Origin: Brugia malayi
Taxonomy: Eukaryota > Nematoda > Chromadorea > Rhabditida > Onchocercidae
NCBI RefSeq assembly: GCF_000002995.4
Contig: NW_025062479.1
Coordinates: 23,423,721-23,487,720 of the forward strand
DNA: 64,000 bases
Reading direction: 5' to 3'
Positions 40,842 through 50,200 of this stretch are shown one piece after another (position 1 is the stretch's first letter; every line of letters begins with the position of its first letter). Position numbers and translations under genes: made by a program. A model generated the notes under the pieces. It was given only the letters and a program-made list of their open reading frames with translations. It made no database searches and had not been told where the DNA came from.

Positions 40842-43800
40842 GAAATGCTATCTTTCCTAATTAAATAATCTAAAAATATATTTAAAATTGATTGATCAGA
40901 AATCAGAGAATGAATAGTTTAAATTATTATTTGAATTATTTATTTATTTGTATCAATCAATTAATCGATTAATTCAATCATTTCTATTGCAAATTAAGTT
41001 TCATTAATAAGTTATTTCATTAAATAACATAATCTTATAATCGAAATTATACAAATTTGAATTGAATTTTATTAAAATTATTAATCTTATAATATAAAAT
41101 ACAAAAAAATGCATAATAATTAATGATAATAATAATAATAATAATAAATTGGAAATGAATATGAAATGTTTAATAAAGACATTTCATTTGTTATTAACCT
41201 AAAATTTTCTTTAATAACCGAATTTTATTTTCAACATTCTGTTGGAATTTGAAATTTAAAATAACAAAACTTAAAAACAACATTGAACTTAAAATAGCAA
41301 AATGAAATAATCATTTCAATCAAAATTGATAGTTAAATTGTAAATTAATTGAGATAGAAATTAATACAAACTAAAAATCTAACTTAAAAAATTTATTACT
41401 TTTTTAAAAAAAAAGAGTAGAAGGTAGTGTAATCCTAAATTTTCATTTTTTTTAGTGTTAAAGAATTTGATAATGCTGATGATGGTGATAAGAATGCTGA
41501 AATTGAAAATTTGATAAGATTAAAATCTGAATTGGAACAAAACCTGAAAGAAGCCAATGTCAGGTAATATCATTTTAATTAACTGTCATATGCTTATTTA
41601 AAAATTAATTTGGGTAATTATTTGTCATATGCTTATTTAAAAATTAACTTAGGTAATTAACTGTCATATGCTTATTTAAAAATTAACTTAGGCAATTAAC
41701 TGTCATGTGCTTATTTAAAAATTAACTTAGGTAAATAACTGTCATATGCTTATTTAAAAATTAACTTAGGTAATTAACTGTCATATGCTTATTTAAAAAT
41801 TAACTTACATAATTAACTGATATATGCTTATCTAAAAATTAGTTTAAGTAAGATTTTTAAGTAATATTATGTTTAAGTAAGATTAAAATTATATAACTAA
41901 GTATATATTTAATCGTCATTACTTTAATTTTGAATTTTAAATGAGTAATTTTGTTAAATTTAATTAATGAATAATTCTTATCACAAATTTTATGTCACCA
42001 ATTCATAAATTGTTAATTTGTATTAATTTTTTTTTTGAAAATCTTTCTTTTTTTTTTATTAATTTCAAATTTAAATTCATGATATTTGATATAGCAATAG
42101 CAATTATTTGCTCTTTAACTATCATTTCATCATTATTTTTTCTTTTTTTTCTAATTTTAATAACAATCTTTTAATAATAAAAATAAATTAATTAAAATTT
42201 TTGATTGGAAATTAAAAAATCATTTAATCAGTTTTAATTTTTTAGCATTGGTTTGATTAAGTAATTAAAAATGAATTTGCTGATTGTGATAATAATAACA
42301 ATACGATTAAATTTAATCTTTGCATACTAAATTATTTTCAAGTAATATTTATTTTTTGAATATTTTAAAATATTCAAAAAATAATGTAAGCAAATTTTGA
42401 AATTTTATTTTTTTTATAGTTATAAATAAAATCTCTTTTTTTTTTTTTTTTAAAGTATTATTTTCAAAGACTAAAGATAAAACATTTAATTTAATTTTGT
42501 TTCAGTAAGTTTAGACTAATCACTGTGATATGTGATAATACTGATAACAGTATGTCATATTAAATCATTGCACTGATTAATTTCTGATAGTGTAAAAAGG
42601 CATGTGATCGTCTAAACAAAAATGACGTCTTATTTTCTTTTTAAATTTTTTAACTTAAAAAAAAAAAAAGTTAATGATTGATAAGTTTTGTTAAAAAAGA
42701 AAATTCTATTTCGTATATGTTTTTTGATTTTTGAACATTAATTAATTTAAAATGAACGTCATTTTATTGTGTACTTACTTTTAAAAAATGATGTAATTGT
42801 AGCTAATTTGAGCAAAAAAATGATTCAATTTTTCAAAAGCTAATTAATTTTAACTTTTTCAAAAAAAAAAAAAAAATTAATTTAAATTTAATTTAAATTT
42901 TTCAAAGAAAATTACTTCAAATTTAACTTTTTTCAAAAAAAAAAAAAAAAATAATAATGAAAGAATTATAAAAAATTAACATTTATATGATTGCATCATT
43001 TGAATTTTGTAAGAAAATTATTAACATAATAAAATGTTTACAATATAGTAACTTTTATAAATAAATGAATTAAATTCAAATGATTGAATTAATTTATGGT
43101 AAAGTAATTGATGAATATAAATAATAGAGTAATTAAAATTAAATTTGATTTAAAAAGTACTTTTTTTTTCTGTATTTTTGTTAAATTTTATTTATATCAT
43201 CTTTTGAATGAAAGAAATTGGTCTAAAAATAAGTACACATTAGATTTAGAAAATATTTCGAATTATTTTAAAATTATTTTGATTCTAACTTATCATAAAG
43301 TATTCCTCTGATTCTAACTTATCACAAAGTATTCCTCCTGATTATAACTTATCACAAAGTGTTCCTCTGATTCTAACTTATCACAAAGTATTCCTCCTGA
43401 TTATAACTTATCACAAATATTCCTCTGATTATAACTTATCACAAAGTGTTCCTCTGATTCTAACTTATCACAAAGTATTCCTCCTGATTATAACTTATCA
43501 CAAATATTCCTCTGATTATAACTTATCACAAAGTGTTCCTCTGATTCTAACTTATCACAAAGTATTCCTCTAATTCTAACTCAAAATAATTCCATTCCAT
43601 TACAATATTTATCATCCAGTATCATTTCAAATTATCACTTTCATCTCATTTGCATTTTATTACTCATTGTTACAATAACATTCTCATCATGCAACCTGCA
43701 ATTTACCTGCACTCATCAAATAATTTGCAGTTTACCTGTTATCACCAAGTATTTTGCACTTTAAGTGTTTTCAATGATTAATCTGCAAAACCTACAATTT

Positions 43801-44241
43801 AGCATTTCGGTCATAGTAACCTGCACTTTTTACCTGTTCCTATGGGTGTAATCTTTAGTTTACCTGTTCTCATTAATTTATAATTTACCTGTTTTAATGT
43901 TGTGTTGTTTATTGTATGTCTAAAATGTAAATAAAATAAACAAACTAATTGATGTAAATATCAAATGATTATCTCATTTCTTTTTTTTTGTAAAAATGAA
44001 TCAATGATGTGAAATTAATTGTTAGTTCTTTAGTTAAATTTAAAAATGAACTTTTTTTTTTTTTTAAAAAAATCACGTGGCATTGTTGATTTTTGATTTT
44101 ACATTGATTCAATATATAAGCATTGAAATGAATCACTTTTATCTTTCAATTTTACACTAATCTTTAAAATTTTACTAATTGTACTTTACTATTTACTTTT
44201 TATTTTCTAATCTTTTTCAAATTATTTATTTTTACTTTTTT

Positions 44242-44275
<34 letters not shown>

Positions 44276-47200
44276 CATTTATCTGCTCATATAATAAAAT
44301 TTGAATAAATTAATTGAGAAAATTAAAATCAGTATGAAATTTGATTGGTTTGATTGTTTTTGTATTGCTTAATTATTTGCAATTTAATTTATTTATTATA
44401 ATTTTTTTATTGGTTCTTTATCTTTATAAAAACAAGAAAAAAAAAAAGTTTATGAATATTTTTTCTTTTTTCTTGCTGAACATAAATATTAATAATTGAT
44501 TAGTAATATAATTAAATAGTATGATTTAAGTATAAGTAAGAAATATTTTTAAAAAATATGAAAACAATATTTGTTAAAAAATTAAAATAATTAATACTTG
44601 ATAAAAGTATTATCATGAATTTCTTCCTGAAAACAACCAAAAATATATTTGCCGGAATGATATGAATTTGATTTAAATAATTAATTATATTGAATAATAA
44701 TTAAGATAAACTGATTTTATTGTATGGAACTCTTTTCCCTTTTTTTTTTTTTTTTTTACTTAACCAATTTAAATTTGCTAATAAATATTAATGAAAGTCT
44801 AAAGCAGTAATTAATTTTGTTTATTCAATTACTTTTCTGTTAGTATATGATAAGTTAAATATGCCAAAAAGATAATAAGTCTTATAAGGTGTAATTGTTG
44901 TTATGCTCCTAAAATACTTTATATTAAGTTTGTTTACTTTATTTCATGAGTAAGTTATGAGTAATCAAAAGATACTTTACTGCATGAATAAATTACAAGT
45001 AATTAAAAGTTGCTTTCTTAAGTTTGTTTACTTTACTTCATGAATAAATTATAAGTAATCAAAAGGTACTTTAATTCATGAATAAGTAATCAAAAGGTAC
45101 TTTACTTCATGAATAAGTTATAAGTAATCAAAAGGTACTTTAATTCATGAATAAGTAATCAAAAGGTACTTTACTTCATGAATAAGTAATCAAAAGGCAC
45201 TTTACTTCATGAATAAGTTATAAGTAATCAAAAGATAATAACTGAATGCTTACTCACAAATAATCGATCAATTATTCCGATTATCATATGATCGACTAAT
45301 TTTGACTATATCACATTTATGTGACATCTTTGACAATTATTATCTTTTATTTATTGTTTATTTTCTTTTTCTAACTATATACAACTATATTTTTATTTCA
45401 TTTTATTAATCAAATTCTTCGAGCATTACGAATTACAGAAATCATCATGCATATTTTAGAGGAGCGCAAATGTCGCAAATAATTATTTCAGAAACGAAGA
45501 GATGTCGGCATTGCTTGATAAAAAAGAACAAACAATTGATGCAATCATTAATGAAAAGAAAGCAATTGAAGTAGAACGTAATTGTTTACAACAACAAGTT
45601 GATAATCTAAAACAACAATGTTATAACCTTTCACCTTTTGCAACCAATATTTCTCATAAGGTAGCAGATTACGATAAATTTTAATTCTTAAAATTTAAGA
45701 AATTATGATTAATTATGTCTCGAGAAATCATAATTAAATTTGTTTCGAGAAAAAAAAAGCAATGAGTAATTTAGATAATTTAAATTTAATCAAATTAAAA
45801 TAAAATAATACAGTATGCCGCATTACTGTATTACCGTTGATTGATGCAAGCGTAGTACGGTATTCCTCCAAATACAATTTTTATTTCAAACAAATTTTTA
45901 GAAAATAATTTGAAATGATTTATTATTTTGACTTAATTTGAAATGATATATTATTTTAAGTTGTTTACTCACAAATACATTCTAATAATATTTGATTACA
46001 ATTAATTATTAATTTACTATTACAAATATGTTTATCTTATTGTTATTGTTCAAAAAAAAAGTCCAATAAATTTATATCTAAGAAATTGATTAAATCTAAT
46101 AAATTTATAAATTATGGCTATTAATTATAAGTGACGTTTTTATTTTTGAAATAATAACAATTAAATTATTGCTATCTTGAGAAATTATAATGAAATCTAT
46201 TTCGACAAAAAGCTAAGGATAATTTAGAAAAAAATTAAATTTAATAAAATTAAAATAATTATTTTGCATAGAATTTGTCAACATTTTCTGTTATATTTTA
46301 TTTAATTATTATTTTAACAATATTGTGAAGCTATTAATGATATCATTTTAAAATTGAAAAAAATTTTTTTTAGGGTGAAAATGAGACCGAATTAATGATT
46401 CGATTATATGAAAAGGATGATCAATTGCAACAGTTTACCACTGAAATAGCTGAGAAAGTAGAAGAAATTACGTATGTATTTTAAATTTATTCCTTTTCTT
46501 TTTTTAAATTTTTTTTTTAAATTTTTTTTAAAAAATTTAATTAACTGGAACGAGTTGTTTGTTTTTAGAAAATGATATAAGAATGAAAGAGGAGAGAGAG
46601 AGAGAGGGAGGGAGAAGAATTTTGAAAAAAATTTCATTTCTTTATTTTGAGATTTTCGAATTTATTTAACTTGCTGCTAAAAGTTTTAAGTTAATTTAGA
46701 AATAAAAGCAATATTTTCATTTATAATATTATTGAGGCAATTATTAAAATAATTTAAAATAAAATAAAAACTAAATTTCAGAATTTATTAAAATAATTTA
46801 AAATAAAATAAAAATTAAATTTCAGAAATTTGCATCAAGTAATCAAAGATTTAAGAGATGTAATCGGTGAAAAGAATCGAATAATTGATGATTTGAATAG
46901 GATAACAAGTGAGAAAGAATGGAATCTCGGAGAGTATCGACAATGGCTTACTGATGCTAATAATAAGTATGTAAATATATTCTTTTTAATTATTTATTTT
47001 AATTACTTATTTTAAAATTCATAATTTTATTTTATAAAATTTTAATAAAACAGCAACAAATAATCTGTAAATGATTTGAAAAATGCTTAAATAACAATAA
47101 TTTTACATGCAAATTTCACAAATAATATAAAATAAATTCAAATTTAATTCCCACATTTAATTTTATTTAAGTATCGTATTATCATTAATAAATTTTAGAA

Positions 47201-50200
47201 TAGATATTCTTGAAAGAGAATTAAGCGATGCTCGACATGGAGCAAAGTTAAATAAAATTGAACTTGACAAGCTGACCAGTGAAATAGATGAGAAAAATGC
47301 GAAAATTTCACAGCTTCATAATAAGTAATTCTTTATTTATTTCAATTAAATTTTATTTCCATGTAAAACTCTTTTTTTTTTAAATCTCAATTTTAATTTA
47401 ATAATTGAAAAGAAAAATTAAACTCTAATTTTTCTTTACAATCCTAATTAATAATTTCATTTCCAATTTAGAATTGCTAAACTGGAATCAGATGCTATTA
47501 ATGTTCAGTACGAGAAAGAATTACTACCAAATGAGGTATTTAAATTTCAAAATTTAATTTTTCAATTGTTTTATATTATATTTTAAGTAATAAATTATTT
47601 ATAAATTTTCATTACAAATTCAATTACTATTTTATTATCTTAGGATTTCTCATCAAAATTATCAGTATTACATGAGAAACTTTCAAATATGGAAGAATAT
47701 GTGCAATTTCAGGAAGAAGAATTACGACGATTGAAAGAGGTAAAAATGATAATTTAATTTTAAAAAAATTTAATTAAAAGAAAAATGCTTGAAGGTGATG
47801 CTAATAATAAAGATGAAGCTAGTAAAAAATTAAAATTTTTATCAAAAAATATTAAAGTAATAAAAAAAAAAAATGAAATAAAAAAATATAATATCAAAAA
47901 TTTAAAATATTTACATAATTTTCAATAAATATTAATTAAATTCTTAATAAAAAAGAATTAAAATAACAAGAAAATTTGTAATATAAATAAGAAAAAAGTT
48001 TTATTTTTTTTTTATTTTTAATTTTAAAATATTTTATAGCAAATATACAAATTGAATGTATTAGGTACTTCCTCAGATAATATCGAGAAATTAATTTCTA
48101 ATATTTTATAATTTAAATTATACAAAATTAATATTATTTCTGTTTAATGTATTATTAATGATTTGAAACATTCTGTTTCATTTATAATTGTAAACATTTA
48201 AAGAATTAAATTTTTTTTTTTTTTTAAAAAAAAAGGTTTTATTTATTTACATTGCAAAATTTGTTTTTATTTTTTTAATTCGTTTCTTCAATATTTAATT
48301 AATACTTATTTACATATATATTTTTATATAAAAATTATTACTTTATAATTCAATTATACAACTTATTATTATTATTATGGATTTAAAATATTTTTTAAAT
48401 GATAAATGATTCAATGATAAATGATAACAATTTTAAATTGATAATGAAAAAAGTATAACTTAACTTTAGGAACACGCACAAACGTTAGCAAATCAACAAA
48501 ATGACGTATCGCCAACAAGCACTGCCATTCGTATGTTAATTTAAATTTATTAATTTAATAAACAAAAAAAAAAAAAAAGTTGTTTTTTTGAAACGAAAAA
48601 AAAAAGTTGAAAATTGTTAATTATTTTAAAAGAAATATTTATTTGAAATTATCACTTTGAAAGGAATTAATAAATATACTAAATTAATTATTTTTAATAC
48701 TAAATTAATTAATTTGAAAAGTTGACATGAAAATTAATTTAGGAGCAGAGCTAATTTGCATAAACACAGTAACAGTGATGGAAATTTAAGTTATTAACAA
48801 AATTCTTAATTTTATTTAATTATATTAGAAATTTTTGAAAATGTTCAAAAATTATTAATAAGAAATTTGAATTAATCAAGTTGATATAATTTCTTGTTTA
48901 TTTGTTATTGTTTGTTTAGAAAAATATCTAAATAAGAATGCATTTTCATTTCAAATTTAATTTTCTGTTTCAGAATTGAAAATTGAAAACATTCAATTTT
49001 CGAATTTAATTAAAGTAATTTTTTTAACCAAAAAAAAAGGGAGCAATTACTTTAACTTTATAAAATTTGCATTTTATCAAATTTAAATGATTATCATTGT
49101 TGGTTAGCAATTTCAAAAATTCTTCCACATTCATGTTTTAATTTTAGGCTATTATTTCAGGTTTTTTAATAATTAATTTTAGGCTATTATTTTAGAACAC
49201 TTCCAAAGTATCTAAATTGTTTTTAGAATATAAATTTAACATTTTGTAGTGTTTCTATAAATGATTGAATTTTATTTAATTTTAAGAATCTCATGGAATT
49301 GGTGGTAATCAGATAATGTCGGAGGAATATAATGAATTATCCTCGGAGTTAATTATTTTAAATCGTAAAAAATATGAATTAGAAGAAAAGGTAAGTAATT
49401 GAAATTTATTTCAAATTTGAAAATGAAAAAAAAAGTACTTTTTTGTTATTTTATGAAAAAAAGAAATAAATAAATAAATAAATATTTATTAATAAATGAT
49501 GCTGCGACATTTTCATAAATTTTAATTATTTCAATTTCTTTTTTTTTTAATAAATTAATTAATTATATCAAATAAAATTCTATTCAATTATACTTAATTA
49601 AACTTTTAATGCTATATGAAATTATTAAAATATTTGTTATAGAACAAAAACTTTCACAAATTTGAAATTACATTTTAAAAAATAAAAAAGAAAAATACTT
49701 CCTTTTACTTTTTTTAAATGGTTTTTTCTTCTTTTTTTTTTTAACAAAAAAAATTATGTTTAATATAAATTAATATTTTTTTATTTAAATTAATAAAAAT
49801 CTTTTTTTTTTTATTATAAATAATTTTTTTTAATTTAGTATAAATTAATAATTTTAAAAAAAAATTTTTTTTTTTAAATTAAATTAATAATCGATTTATT
49901 TTAGGTGAAACGATTAGAAAATGAATTACAAAGTTCATATGAAAAGGTCAAAGGGCATGAAGATGAGCAACGTCGAACAGGTGAAGAGATATGGCTTGCT
50001 AAGGAACGTGTTGCAAATCAGGAACGTGAATTGCAAGATTTACACGGACAGTGCACGTGGTTACGTGATGAAAATGCACGACTTCAAAGTGAATTAACTG
50101 ACGCACGTAAAAAGGTAAAAATTATTAATTAATTTTCATTAAATAATAATTGCTTAAATGAATAGCAAATTTAATTTAAATTAAAAATTTAAATCAAATT

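Noticed and set aside
41564..45491. Hidden exon in the longest intron
   Set aside because: Exons 47 and 48 join in phase directly, and I found no coding-like block with matching phases between them.
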